From contig CADDZE010000002.1 of the NCBI GenBank assembly GCA_902812465.1, positions 31,223 to 95,222 on the forward strand: a stretch of DNA of 64,000 nucleotides, written 5' to 3'. A model generated the notes under the pieces. It had not been told where the DNA came from and ran no database searches. It saw nothing but the letters and a program-made list of their open reading frames with translations. Positions 16,344 through 28,480 of the stretch are shown here, in pieces. Position numbers and translations under genes: made by a program. Source of the DNA: Acidobacteriota bacterium (GTDB lineage: Bacteria; Acidobacteriota; Terriglobia; UBA7540). Every line of letters starts with the position of its first letter. The stretch's first letter is position 1.

Positions 16344-17334
16344 GCTTTTCAGTGCTCTCACTTTGCGGATCCTCGGCCTTCGACCCGTCGACGGGTTTTC
16401 CCCCGTCACCGCCGGGCGCCGGTGCTCCTTTCTCGGGTGCCGCTCGGAGGGAGGCCAGGATCGTCAGCAGAAGCACGGCGCAGATAACAGCAAGAGAAAC
16501 GGCAAGGGGCACTTCCAGAAAAGAACCGACGAGCATCTTGCAACCCACGAAGATGAGGATAGCCGCCAAACCAGCATGTAAATAACGCAGTTTTTTCATG
16601 ACTCCGGCGAGAACAAAGTATAGCGACCGCAAACCCAGAATGGCCAAGACATTCGAGCTAAACACGATGAAAGGGTCACGCGTGATAGCGAAAACCGCGG
16701 GAATGGAGTCGAGCGCCAATACCAGATCGGCGGCCTCCACCATGATGAGCGCCAGCAATAAGGGTGTGGCAAACCACCGGCCATCCCGCCGCAGCAGAAA
16801 GGCGCCGCCGCTCTCGGCGGCCAACGGGAAAACCGACTGCACTCGGCGAACCAGGGGATTGCGCTCTGGGTCGGGGGCCTTTCGCCCGTGGCGCAGCAGG
16901 CGAACACCGGTCATGATCAGGAACGCGCCGAAAATGTAAAGAACCCAGTGGAAGCGCGAGATCAGCGCGGCACCCGCAGCGATGAAGAGTCCGCGCATAA
17001 CCAGTGCACCTACCACACCCCAAAAAAGAAGCTTGTGCCTGTACAAGGGCGGTACACCGAGCGAGCCAAGAATGACGGTAAAGAGGAAAATGTTATCCAA
17101 GGAGAGGGTTTTTTCGAGCAGGTAGCCGGCGAAGAATTGAATGCCACTCTCCGGTCCCCTCCAAAGGAAGATTCCGATCCCGAAGGTGATCGCAAGCCCG
17201 ATCCATACAGCGCTCCAGGCGGCGGCTGCGCGCGTCGAGACGGCGTGCGGCCGGCGGTGAATCACGCCCAAGTCGAGGGCCAACATGCCCAGGACCAACA
17301 AGGTAAAAAGGCCTATGGAAAGCCACTCGCTCAT
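16270..17334 (-). CDS. TerC family membrane protein (Alx-like)
   Basis: A 354-residue integral membrane protein with about nine helices. TerC/Alx hallmarks are EKTLSLDNIFLF (near 80) and the acidic pair in EAADLVLALDSIPAVFAI (near 200). Members export manganese or protect against tellurite and alkaline stress. I start at ATG 17334 because the protein then begins MSEWLSIGLFTLL, the normal first helix. A Pro/Gly/Lys-rich cytosolic tail of about 45 residues overlaps the TPR gene in antisense. The divergent nhaR gene 160 bases away suggests shared control. I see no yybP-ykoY riboswitch fold in the leader. Confidence 0.85.
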   Translation of the reverse strand: MSEWLSIGLFTLLVLGMLALDLGVIHRRPHAVSTRAAAAWSAVWIGLAITFGIGIFLWRGPESGIQFFAGYLLEKTLSLDNIFLFTVILGSLGVPPLYRHKLLFWGVVGALVMRGLFIAAGAALISRFHWVLYIFGAFLIMTGVRLLRHGRKAPDPERNPLVRRVQSVFPLAAESGGAFLLRRDGRWFATPLLLALIMVEAADLVLALDSIPAVFAITRDPFIVFSSNVLAILGLRSLYFVLAGVMKKLRYLHAGLAAILIFVGCKMLVGSFLEVPLAVSLAVICAVLLLTILASLRAAPEKGAPAPGGDGGKPVDGSKAEDPQSESTEKLKVQPGPPVPLPARCGHAHYSGGC

Positions 17335-17494
17335 AGGTGATACCTGGGCCAGCCCCGTCATCGATCCCGGCTCGCGCTTACTGGCCGGAAGCCGCTGTCC
17401 TGGCCACCCTTCCATTGAGGCATGCGCCGGGTGTTTTAAAAAGTAGAAAGTTTGATAGTCATACTTCAGTTTTTTCTAAGTATTATCGGCTCTT
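17335..17494. promoter_or_regulatory. Divergent control region between terC and nhaR
   Basis: This 160-base gap turns from GC-rich to strongly AT-rich near the nhaR start (17435-17490). TTGATA at 17452-17457 and TATTAT at 17481-17486 are -35- and -10-like but their spacing is not standard. LysR-type regulators often bind their own divergent promoter, so an operator is expected here. Confidence 0.4.
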
Positions 17495-18412
17495 ATGGAG
17501 TGGCTCAACTACCATCACCTGCTCTACTTCTGGACCGTCGCAAGGACGGGAAGCATCGCCAACGCCTCGAAGGAGCTGCTGCTCGCGCCTCCGACCATCA
17601 GCGCGCAGATCAAGCGACTGGAAGCGACAATGGGCGAGAAATTGTTTGCCCGCCCCGGGCGCCGCCTGGTTCTCACAGAAATGGGCCGCGTGGTGTTCCG
17701 CTACGCGGAGGAGATTTTTGGGCTGGGCCGCGAGTTGCTCGACACCCTCCAGGATCGTCCTACGGGGAGGCCACTGCGGGTGCAAATCGGGGTTGCGGAC
17801 GTTCTGCCCAAGCGCATCGCCTGCTTGCTGATTGAACCGGCATTTCATCTGGCCAGGCAGGTGCGGGTGATATGCCGAGAGGATCGGGGCGACCGCTTGC
17901 TGGCGGACTTGGCCCTGAACGAACTGGACGTGGTGCTGGCCGACGCGCCTATCGGACCGGGGGTCAAGGTGCAGGCCTATAACCACCTGCTGGGCGAGTG
18001 TGGCGTCGCCTTTTACGGCCAGCCCAAGCTGGCCGCCGCCCACCGCGGGCCCTTTCCGTACTGCCTAGACCGCGCTCCTATGCTGTTACCTACCAACCAC
18101 AACGCCCTTCGACCGGAGCTAGACGAGTGGTTCAGCGCCAGCGGCATTCGTCCACTGGTGATTGGGGAGTTCGACGACTTCTCACTCCTCCGAACTTTTG
18201 CCGAAGCGGGATTGGGTTTTCTGCCGGCTCCCCTGGTTCTCGACCAGGAGATGCGTCGCCGCTACCGTTTCCAGCGAATGGGGCGAGCCGAGCAAGTTCA
18301 AGCGGCTTTCTACGCCATTTCTGTGGAGCGGAGGGTCAAGAACCCTGCCGTGGCCGCCATCTGTGAACGGGCACGTCAGAAGGTATTCCGATCTGGACGG
18401 ACCGGGAGTTAA
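17495..18412 (+). CDS. nhaR: LysR-family transcriptional regulator, NhaR type
   Basis: A 305-residue LysR-type regulator. The winged helix-turn-helix is at 5-64 (NYHHLLYFWTVARTGSIANASKELLLAPPT split over two helices) and a substrate-binding-like effector domain fills 90-300. The YHHLLYFW start and the PxxISxQIKxLE recognition helix are typical of NhaR, the sodium-responsive activator of the NhaA antiporter. Here it is divergent from terC, not an antiporter, so its target may be the TerC membrane protein. The NhaR label is by family pattern; the inducer is unknown. Confidence 0.82.
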   Translation: MEWLNYHHLLYFWTVARTGSIANASKELLLAPPTISAQIKRLEATMGEKLFARPGRRLVLTEMGRVVFRYAEEIFGLGRELLDTLQDRPTGRPLRVQIGVADVLPKRIACLLIEPAFHLARQVRVICREDRGDRLLADLALNELDVVLADAPIGPGVKVQAYNHLLGECGVAFYGQPKLAAAHRGPFPYCLDRAPMLLPTNHNALRPELDEWFSASGIRPLVIGEFDDFSLLRTFAEAGLGFLPAPLVLDQEMRRRYRFQRMGRAEQVQAAFYAISVERRVKNPAVAAICERARQKVFRSGRTGS

Positions 18413-18459
18413 CCCAGCTTACCAGGAGAGGGCCTTACAATGAAGGCCAGCATCTTCCC

Positions 18460-19914
18460 ATGATCTCGCGGGTGAAATCATTGCGACGGCGAAAGACGGA
18501 TTTGGATCCGGCGCTGGAGAAGCAATCCGTCGCACTCGGCTCGCTGCTGGCGGCTATGGTCCTGACGCTGCTGAAGATTGCGGTGGGAGTGCTGACCGGC
18601 AGCCTGGGGATACTATCTGAAGCAGCCCACTCCGGGCTGGACCTCGTGGCCGCGGCGCTCACCCTGGTCTCCGTCCGCGCCGCTGACAAGCCCGCCGATC
18701 CCTCGCACCCTTTCGGTCATGGCAAGATCGAGCACCTTTCCGCCTTCGTTCAGACGGCGCTGCTGCTGGCCACGTGTGCCTGGATTATCGTCGAGTCCAT
18801 CCGCCGGCTCTTCTTCGCGCCGGTGCGCGTCGAGCCGAACGTCTGGGCGTTCGCGGTGATGTTCGTCTCCGTCTCCATTGACACGTGGCGCTCGCGCGAG
18901 CTGTTCCACGTGGCGCGTAAGTACAACAGCCAAGCCCTGGAGGCCGACGCGCTTCACTTCTCGACGGACGTCTACAGTGCCAGCGTGGTGATTTTCGGCC
19001 TGACCCTGGTCTTCATCTCCCGGCAGCGAAACCTCTCCTGGCTGCGTAATGCGGACACAGTGGCGGCCTTGGCGGTAGCCGGCATCATTGTTTACGTGGG
19101 CCTGCGGCTGGGCCGCCGGACCGTAGCGGCCCTGGTGGACGAAGCTCCTGAAGGCCCTCCCCGCAGTATCGCCGAGGCCGTGGCTCGCGTGCCCGGCGTG
19201 TTGAACCAGGAGCGCATCCGGGTGCGGCAGAGCGGCGGCCGGCTATTCGTGGACCTGCGCCTGACCTTGCCAGGCAACATTCCCTTCGAGCACGCTCAGT
19301 CCGTCGTGAACTTGGTGGAATCGAAGGTCCACGAGCTTTTCCCCACAGCGGACGTGGTTATTCACGCCACCCCTCAAGAACCGCCCACGCATGATCTGGT
19401 AGAGCGTGTGCGTGCCATCGCACACCGCAGCGCCTTTCAGGTTCACGATGTGACCGCCTACCAGGTGGATGGACGGGTGAATGTCAGCCTAGACCTGGAG
19501 GTAAATCCGGCTTTGACGCTTGAGCTGGCACACCGTCAGGCCACCGCTCTAGAGGAGGCCATCAAGCGAGAGCTCGGCACGGTAAACGCGGTGAATGTCC
19601 ACATCGAACCTCTCCGGAGGCGCATAGAGACGGCCGCCGCCAGTGAAGTACGGCAGGACCTGGAGCGGGAACTAGTTCGCCTCGCCCGCCAGACTCCGGA
19701 GGTAGTCGATGTTCATTCCCTCGAAGCCCACCGTGTGGGCAAGGACATTCTCGTTAGCCTTCATTGCACCCTCGAGCCACACCTGCCGATTGCCCGGGTT
19801 CATGAAATCACGGACCAGCTGGAGCTACGCTTCCGCGAAGCCTTCCCCCAGATTTCCAAGGTGAGCATCCACGCTGAGCCAAAGGGAGAGGACAAACAAG
19901 AGATCAAACCCTGA
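18460..19914 (+). CDS. Cation diffusion facilitator with three tandem C-terminal domains
   Basis: A 484-residue CDF metal exporter. The transmembrane part (about 25-215) holds the metal-site motifs EAAHSGLD and DALHFSTDVYS and the HPFGHGK loop. Ordinary CDF proteins end after one ferredoxin-like cytosolic domain at about 300 residues. Here three similar domains follow, at about 225-300, 305-385 and 395-480, each with a V-N/D-L-x-L-T/E-x-x-P/N pattern and a VxIHxEP-like end. These domains usually sense metal and dimerise. Substrate could be zinc, iron or manganese. Gene is single, facing ompH. Confidence 0.9.
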   Translation: MISRVKSLRRRKTDLDPALEKQSVALGSLLAAMVLTLLKIAVGVLTGSLGILSEAAHSGLDLVAAALTLVSVRAADKPADPSHPFGHGKIEHLSAFVQTALLLATCAWIIVESIRRLFFAPVRVEPNVWAFAVMFVSVSIDTWRSRELFHVARKYNSQALEADALHFSTDVYSASVVIFGLTLVFISRQRNLSWLRNADTVAALAVAGIIVYVGLRLGRRTVAALVDEAPEGPPRSIAEAVARVPGVLNQERIRVRQSGGRLFVDLRLTLPGNIPFEHAQSVVNLVESKVHELFPTADVVIHATPQEPPTHDLVERVRAIAHRSAFQVHDVTAYQVDGRVNVSLDLEVNPALTLELAHRQATALEEAIKRELGTVNAVNVHIEPLRRRIETAAASEVRQDLERELVRLARQTPEVVDVHSLEAHRVGKDILVSLHCTLEPHLPIARVHEITDQLELRFREAFPQISKVSIHAEPKGEDKQEIKP

Positions 19915-19972
19915 CGGCGAGCTACAGCTTCCCCCCTGGGCCATCAGCCACACATGAGCCGGGCACGGGCCG

Positions 19973-20608
19973 TTAAGGATGGGGCGTCGCGGGCTTCGAG
20001 GCTGTGGACTTGGGAGCCGGGGTGGTTTCCGCCGCGCCGCCGGCCACCGGATTGGCCGCGTCGTATAGCTTCACGATGGCCTGGGTGATGTCGATGCCGT
20101 TGGCCGCGTAGTAGACAGGCATATTGACGGCGGCGGGGTCAAAAATCACCGCAAAGCCGTTCTTCTGGGCGTAATCGTTGATCACCCGCACCATCTTCTG
20201 GCCGATACGCCGCACGACTTCCTGGCTGTCGTTCTGGAAGTCAGCGTTGTCATCTTCTTGCGTGCGCTTGAAGATGCGCTGCTTTTCATCCAGCTCGCGC
20301 TGCAGCCGGACTCGCTCTTCGTCACTGAGCGTCGCAGCCTGCTTCTGCAGTTGATCATTGAGCGCGTTAATTTCCTGGTCCAGCCGCTGGAGTTCATTTC
20401 GCTTGGGCTCATACTTCTTCTGGATGTCCCCCAGCGCCTTCTTGCCTTCCTGCGTACTGGCGATCGCTTCCTGAATATTAATCAGGCCTACTTTGCCGAC
20501 CGCTCCCGTGCCCGCCGTGGGGCTAGCGGCAGGGTCCTGGCCATGCGCCGGACCTGTCCCGGCAAGCAACCACAACGCCGCCGCAAGTGTGAACAACCTT
20601 GGTTTCAT
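19973..20608 (-). CDS. ompH: Skp/OmpH periplasmic chaperone
   Basis: A 211-residue periplasmic protein with signal peptide (about 1-23), a start of mature protein with VGLINIQEAIAST, a long coiled coil (about 55-135) with GKKALGDIQKKYEPKR, and a closing strand region. This is the jellyfish-like Skp trimer that carries unfolded outer-membrane proteins. A Pro/Ala/Thr-rich tail follows. It lies 148 bases downstream of bamA on the same strand, the standard partnership. Confidence 0.9.
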   Translation of the reverse strand: MKPRLFTLAAALWLLAGTGPAHGQDPAASPTAGTGAVGKVGLINIQEAIASTQEGKKALGDIQKKYEPKRNELQRLDQEINALNDQLQKQAATLSDEERVRLQRELDEKQRIFKRTQEDDNADFQNDSQEVVRRIGQKMVRVINDYAQKNGFAVIFDPAAVNMPVYYAANGIDITQAIVKLYDAANPVAGGAAETTPAPKSTASKPATPHP

Positions 20609-20756
20609 GCAGACTCCTTCCGAAATCGGTCTTCGATGAAACTATTGTAGCTCAAACTGCTCGTGGCCGCCATGCCACCAGCCAGGCAGCCGGCTGAGCC
20701 TCGGGCCAGCTCTCGATACTCTACGGCCTCACCCGCTGTCTGGCCCTGCGCCACGC

Positions 20757-23700
20757 CTAAAAGGTGCGACCCACGGTAAACCCCACCATTCCCCTGCGAT
20801 CTTTGAGGGTCAGTGGCTGGAAGAAGCGCAGGGCGTCATTATACGTCTGGACGTTTGGGAACAACGACACCGGCGGCAGAGCGCTTCCCTGGGGCGGCGT
20901 AATCACCGAATTCAGCCGCAGCCAGTTATAGCCGTAATAGATGCGAAACGGCGCGTGCACCACGGGGAGCATCACGAAGAGCTCAAAACCGGTGGAGCTG
21001 CGCGGGTGAAAGTTAGTGACGCCCACCGGCTGCAGGTGGTTGGGAGTCGGGAAGTAGGGAAATTGCGTGCTAATGTTTGAGAGCGCCTCCGGCTGGAAGC
21101 GGAGCTGGCCAGGCCGCAGGATGAAGGCGCTGCCGGCGTCCACGAAGTAGGCCAGCGTCACCGGACCCGCGATCGGAATGCGGTACTCGAAGTTGGTCAA
21201 CAGCGACGTATCCCCTCCCACAAACTGCACGGCGTTATAAGGAAAGCTGGTGCTGGAGCCGCAAGCGCCGGCGACGGGTTTGCCATTACCACCGATCAGC
21301 GGAATGATGTTCCCGTTCGCGTCGCGGTTGCATACCGAGCCAATCACCGGAAAGAAGCCGACGGGGCTGATGGTGTAGATATCAAAACCGCGGATGTCAT
21401 ATTCGCCACCCATGTAAAAACGGGCGTAGGGCGGGGGCACCCGGCCGCCAAAACCCGTGATCGTTGCGGCGCGAAAGTGAAACGCCAGCACGTTGCGATG
21501 GTGGTTCACGGGATGAAAGTACTTCGCTTCGATCGTCGGCTGAATGGTGTTCACATTGCCGCCCAGAATGCCGCCGGAGACACCCAGAGAGGCGGAAAGG
21601 TAGCGGCCGCGCGTCGGGCTCAGATCGCTGTCCGTCGTATTGTAGAGAATAGTGGGGGTGATCTGGCTCTGGGTAATGCCGCTCAGCTGGTTCGGGCCAG
21701 CGAACTGTCGGAAGGCCAGAGCATTGAAATAGGCCTGCGACGCCTGGCTGAAAGGAATCACGCTGCTGACCGTATATCCATACGTCAGGCCGACACGGGC
21801 AAAGGTGCGGCGCAGCGGGTACTGGGCAAAGACGGTGAAGCCTGACTGGTTCTGCTGGAAGTTCTGGAAGAAGGTCTGGCCGAAGAGACTCTGCTCGGTC
21901 TGCTGCAGGGCCGCCTCGGTGACGCCGGCGGCGGCCAGGGTGGTGCGCAGCTGGTCGAAGTGGTAGTTGCTCTTAAAGACCGTGAATCCGGTAGTGATGG
22001 GACGGTCCAGCAGGTACGGCTCAGTAAAGCCGAAGGAGTAAAGTTTCTCAAAGGTCCCGAATTCTGCCTGAATGCTGAGCGTCTCGCCGAGTCCGAGAAA
22101 ATTGTTGGTGGCATAATTGAGCCCGACGAAGTTGCCAGCCAGCCCGCTCACGCCGCCCGAGAAGCCGATCGAGTTTTTGCCTTTCTCCTTCACCTTGACC
22201 GTGATATCGACGGTTCTGTCCTTGGTGTTCTGCTTGATGTCGTAGTCTTCCTTCTTAATGGGATCGAAAAAGCCCAGCTGGTTGATGCGGAGGATGCTGA
22301 GGTCCCAGTAGTTCGTGTTAAACACATTGCCTTCGTCTACCAGCAGCTCGCGGCGGATCACCTTGTCGCGCGTCTTGGTGTTGCCGCTGAACTCGATGCG
22401 GTGGACGAAGAACTGTTTGTCCTCCTCGAAATCCAGAGCTAAGTTGACGACGTGGCGCCGGCGGTCGGGTTCAATGTCGGGCGTGGCGGTAAAGTTGATG
22501 TAGCCGAACTGCCCATAGAGCTTGGTGTAGGTCTCGATGCTCTTGGTCACCTTGGAACGATCAAAGACGTCGCCCGGCTTCATGGGCATAAAGCGCTTCA
22601 GGAACTCCTCCTTGAAGAGCTTATTGCCACGGATCACGAAGCGGCCCAGGCGGTACTGGTCGCCTTCCTCGATAGGAATGGTCAGGTCCACACGCTTGCC
22701 GCGGCCGCGGCCTAGGAAGAACAGTAGCGGGGAGCGCTGAGTATCGACCATTTTCACCTGCGGCTCCTTGGGCAGGGCGAAGAAGTATCCGTGGTTCTGG
22801 TAGAATTCGCGGATCTTTTCCAGATCATAGTCCACCTTGTCCTTGTCGTAGGTTTGATGGAACAAATAAAAGAACGGCGGAGCCCCGAGCGGTTTCGAAT
22901 ACTTCATCTGGCGCACCAGGGTACGCCCAGAGAAGACGTTGTTGCCGGTGAAGCGAATGGAACCAATCTTGACTTTGGGCCCTTCGACGACGATAAAAGT
23001 GAGCGCGACCGAATTAGGAGGGATGTTGCGCGTCCGGGCGCGGACGGTGGCAAACTGCCGGCCGTGCTCAGCCAACATCTCCTCGATGACCACCTCTGCC
23101 CGCTTGACCACCACCGGATCGTATTGCGATTCGATGGAAAGCCCTACTTTGCGCTCCTTGAACCGGTCCAGGACGTCGGAAGTGCTCACCGTGCTCAGCC
23201 CCTTGTACTCGATCGTCCGGATCAGCTTCTTTTCCTGCACCCGGAAAACCACAATCTTGCCCTCCGGCGTGTCGGTCACCTCGATGCGAAGGTCGTCGAA
23301 GAAGCCAGTGTTCCAGAGGGCGTGGAAATCGCGTTCAAGCGCATTCTCGTCGTAAGCGTCGCCGGCGTGGGAGAAGATGCGCGCCCGGAGGGTTGAGGAG
23401 GGAATTCGCCGGTTGCCACGAAACTGGATCTCCTTGATGATGTTGGCGTTGCCCTCCGCGGGAGCGGCTGGCTTGGGCTTTTCTTCGGTCGGGGCTACAG
23501 GAGGAGCCTCCAGCTGGATTTGACCTGGCTGCTGTGGAGGCGGATTCTGCTGGCCGGATGGCGGGGGCTGCCGGTTTTGCTGCCCCTGGGACGGTTGATT
23601 GTTACCCTGGGCAGTCGCCGAAGGCGGAGAGAGAGACTGGCCTGCGAGCTGGCTGACCGCACCTTGGGGCTGCCTGTGCTGCGTCCCTGGCGGATTGGAC

Positions 23701-23810
23701 GAAGGGCTCGCTGGAGCGGACGCTTGAGGCGTTGCGTGCGCCCATCCACCCAACAGCAGCACGATGGCCAGTGCTCTCAGCGTGTGGTATCCATGCCCGC
23801 AGGACCCCAT
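20757..23810 (-). CDS. bamA: Outer-membrane protein assembly factor BamA
   Basis: A 1017-residue Omp85 protein. ATG 23810 begins a signal peptide (MGSCGHGYHTLRALAIVLL). A Pro/Gln/Asn-rich linker of about 90 residues follows, far longer than in E. coli BamA. Five POTRA domains run from about 110 to 520 (first: IIKEIQFRGNRRIPSSTL). The C-terminal barrel spans about 520-1017 and ends in phenylalanine (VGRTF), the outer-membrane insertion signal. GRVPPPYARFYMGGEYDIRGF contains the Omp85 lid motif RGF. An AAGGAGG lies 14-17 bases upstream, so TTG 23816 is also possible. It precedes ompH. Confidence 0.94.
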   Translation of the reverse strand: MGSCGHGYHTLRALAIVLLLGGWAHATPQASAPASPSSNPPGTQHRQPQGAVSQLAGQSLSPPSATAQGNNQPSQGQQNRQPPPSGQQNPPPQQPGQIQLEAPPVAPTEEKPKPAAPAEGNANIIKEIQFRGNRRIPSSTLRARIFSHAGDAYDENALERDFHALWNTGFFDDLRIEVTDTPEGKIVVFRVQEKKLIRTIEYKGLSTVSTSDVLDRFKERKVGLSIESQYDPVVVKRAEVVIEEMLAEHGRQFATVRARTRNIPPNSVALTFIVVEGPKVKIGSIRFTGNNVFSGRTLVRQMKYSKPLGAPPFFYLFHQTYDKDKVDYDLEKIREFYQNHGYFFALPKEPQVKMVDTQRSPLLFFLGRGRGKRVDLTIPIEEGDQYRLGRFVIRGNKLFKEEFLKRFMPMKPGDVFDRSKVTKSIETYTKLYGQFGYINFTATPDIEPDRRRHVVNLALDFEEDKQFFVHRIEFSGNTKTRDKVIRRELLVDEGNVFNTNYWDLSILRINQLGFFDPIKKEDYDIKQNTKDRTVDITVKVKEKGKNSIGFSGGVSGLAGNFVGLNYATNNFLGLGETLSIQAEFGTFEKLYSFGFTEPYLLDRPITTGFTVFKSNYHFDQLRTTLAAAGVTEAALQQTEQSLFGQTFFQNFQQNQSGFTVFAQYPLRRTFARVGLTYGYTVSSVIPFSQASQAYFNALAFRQFAGPNQLSGITQSQITPTILYNTTDSDLSPTRGRYLSASLGVSGGILGGNVNTIQPTIEAKYFHPVNHHRNVLAFHFRAATITGFGGRVPPPYARFYMGGEYDIRGFDIYTISPVGFFPVIGSVCNRDANGNIIPLIGGNGKPVAGACGSSTSFPYNAVQFVGGDTSLLTNFEYRIPIAGPVTLAYFVDAGSAFILRPGQLRFQPEALSNISTQFPYFPTPNHLQPVGVTNFHPRSSTGFELFVMLPVVHAPFRIYYGYNWLRLNSVITPPQGSALPPVSLFPNVQTYNDALRFFQPLTLKDRRGMVGFTVGRTF

Positions 23811-24439
23811 CGTCAAGCGAACGTTTGCCCCCTCCTTAAGGGGTGCAGGCTTCCTGATAAGGCCGAGAGAACCGTCCGTGAAAACCTCAGCGCTGGTAAC
23901 GCTCTGCGATGAATCCAGTTTGCGCAATGCCTATCAATGGCTGCCGCAAGTTGCTTCGACTGCCGCGCCGCACGCTCAACGCGCCAGCGGTGGGCCCTCG
24001 CGAAGGCCCACACCCCCGCAGCAGGAGTTAAGTTTTGACCAGTCGGATGCCCAGGGCACCTTCAGAGTTGGCCGGAAATGACCGGGTCGATCCGTAGCAT
24101 TAAGAAGGCCACCGGGTTTTAAAATCGCCATGATAGCAAAACAGCCCGACGCTTATGCTGATCCCGCCCCGCCGCGGGCGATGGTTTCCTCTCGTATTCT
24201 GGCTTCGCCCCGCCCTGAGCGGAGTCGTGTTCTCTGGGGACGCCAACCTGGGTGCGCTGTACTCGATAAGTTTTTTCTTTTCAGCTAAATAGGTCCGAAT
24301 CGCGCTTATTTTCTCATGACGGCCTGTCTTCCATCACTCGCTCGCATCGCACGCAATGCGCTACTGCCTTCTTGATAACTTGGTGATAGCAGGACACTTC
24401 CGGCTTCGACCTTGCATTCCGAGTACCCCAGTTGGGAAC
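23811..24439. other. Gap of about 630 bases upstream of bamA
   Basis: No supported gene. It holds the bamA leader with an AAGGAGG site (minus strand, about 23831-23838), a GC-rich stretch and an A/T-rich run with TTTTTTCTTTTC at about 24270-24281. No hairpin precedes that T-run convincingly, so I do not call a terminator. Confidence 0.4.
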
Positions 24440-24979
24440 TCAGCGGCGGGTCATCAGCCCTAGTGCCAGCAACCCCAGCACGACAAAGAAGGCCGCTCCC
24501 AGCAGCCAGTTCAACCATTTCTTGGCAGGATGATTGACCCAGTAACAAAGCATCGCCGAAAACAGCAGCACTTGGGGAACTAGCTCGATCCAGCCTCTGA
24601 GCTGAGACCGGACCGGTACCCGCGTGTAGATCAAGCCTTCGAGCGATCCGGCAGCCGGGCCAAAGGTGGATAGAATGCCGAGAGCGACAGGCGTCCATCC
24701 CATAAGGACCCAGCCATTCTTCCGGCCAAACAGGCAGGAGCGGAGCGGATAGAACACGAGCGCAAAGATGAGCCCGCGAACCGGCTGGAACAGCGGGCCG
24801 GCCATCACCCAAGGGTTGGTGATCGGACGCATGCCGGACTCGGGCTGGGCCATCAGCGCCGCATAATTAAGAAAGTGAGCTGCCAGAGCTCCCATGAGGA
24901 CGTAGGTGACAGTGTGGCAAACGATGGCCTTGGCGGCCAGCGTGGGAAAGTGAATCGAAGGAGGATCTCTAGAGACCAA
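24440..24979 (-). CDS. Hypothetical integral membrane protein
   Basis: A 179-residue protein with about five hydrophobic helices, short loops and a C-terminal Arg pair. I do not recognise a family. The start is TTG 24979; a perfect TATAAT lies at 24992-24987 on the same strand, only about 8 bases from the start, so the transcript may have little or no leader. The overlapping frame at 24306-24812 is a shadow. It stands alone between bamA and clpC. Confidence 0.6.
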   Translation of the reverse strand: MVSRDPPSIHFPTLAAKAIVCHTVTYVLMGALAAHFLNYAALMAQPESGMRPITNPWVMAGPLFQPVRGLIFALVFYPLRSCLFGRKNGWVLMGWTPVALGILSTFGPAAGSLEGLIYTRVPVRSQLRGWIELVPQVLLFSAMLCYWVNHPAKKWLNWLLGAAFFVVLGLLALGLMTRR

Positions 24980-25048
24980 GCATGCAATTATAGAGTCAAA
25001 TCACCGGACGTGACGAGCCCGTCAGTATAGCGGAAAATCGGAGCCGCC

Positions 25049-27481
<2,433 letters not shown>

Positions 27482-27616
27482 AGTCCCTAGCCCCGTCCGG
27501 AGTCACCGAGTCCTGGGGCGGAGAGCTTCAAGCTAATCGCTCAGCCGTCCCTCGTCCCGCGACTCCATCTTCAAGCCCTATCCGCGACCCTGCCACCCCA
27601 GGCACCGAACGCCCGA

Positions 27617-28294
27617 TCATAGCAAACTCCCGCCCGCAAGTCTTAGCGTCCTGTCTGCGCGCTGTGCCAGCTCCAAACTGTGCGTGGCGATAATGGAGGT
27701 GAGGCCGTGGGAGTGGTGCAATTGCTTCAACAGATCGATCACTCTGCTGGCGGTGCGGTGGTCCAGGCTGCCAGTTGGCTCGTCAGCCAGCAGCAGAGAC
27801 GGCTGGTTGGCAAGGGCACGCGCCAAAGCGACGCGTTGCTGTTCCCCGCCGGAGAGTTCCCCCGCCCGCCGCGAGGCGGCCTCCGCCAACCCAACTTCGG
27901 AGAGCAGCTGGCGCGCCCGCGCCTCGCTGGCCTCGAATCCTTGCCCTCCGATCAGCTGCGGCAGCATGACATTTTCCAGGGCGCTGAACTCCGGCAGCAG
28001 ATAATGCATTTGCCAGACAAAACCTATTTGCCGGTTCCGGTATTTCGCTCGCCGGCCGGCATCGAATTCGCTGACCCGCTGCCCATTGAAGTATACCTCA
28101 CCCGCCGTTGGAGTGTCTAGCGCCGCCAGCATGTGCAGCAGCGTTGTCTTGCCAGCTCCCGATTCGCCGACCACCGCCACGAGCTCGCCCGGCTGAATCT
28201 CGAAGGTGACGTCCTCGAACACGACCACCTGCTCCTCACCGGAGCGGAAGATCTTGGTGAGACTTTCGGCGCGCAAAAGGGGCGCGGGGCCCAT
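27617..28294 (-). CDS. lolD: ABC transporter ATP-binding protein, LolD type
   Basis: A 225-residue ATPase starting at ATG 28294 with GAGGAG just upstream; the longer frame to 28435 adds no conserved sequence. Walker A reads GESGAGKT, the signature LSGGEQQR, and Walker [10 protein letters not shown]. The permease gene 186 bases upstream is LolC/E-like, so the pair should form the complex that releases lipoproteins from the inner membrane. A related MacB-type export role cannot be excluded from sequence alone. Confidence 0.86.
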   Translation of the reverse strand: MGPAPLLRAESLTKIFRSGEEQVVVFEDVTFEIQPGELVAVVGESGAGKTTLLHMLAALDTPTAGEVYFNGQRVSEFDAGRRAKYRNRQIGFVWQMHYLLPEFSALENVMLPQLIGGQGFEASEARARQLLSEVGLAEAASRRAGELSGGEQQRVALARALANQPSLLLADEPTGSLDHRTASRVIDLLKQLHHSHGLTSIIATHSLELAQRADRTLRLAGGSLL

Positions 28295-28480
28295 CACTGG
28301 CTCCTCGTTCCCAGCCTGGGACGAAGGGTGAAGCACGAAGGGTGAGTCCAACCAGAAATCAGGAGGAGAGGCGTCATCCGGCGGCCGGCTACGGACACTT
28401 TTCTCCCCCGCCCGGCTTCCGGCTCTTTGAAACATTCAACCCTCACTACGCGTGGCTGCGTCTCAACCGCCCGTCGGCCA

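Noticed and set aside
17335..17494. Manganese (yybP-ykoY) riboswitch before terC
   Set aside because: The leader is short and I cannot see the conserved loop sequences. A covariance-model search would be decisive.
24250..24300. Rho-independent terminator at the T-run near 24270
   Set aside because: No stable hairpin directly precedes the TTTTTTCTTTTC run on reading by eye.
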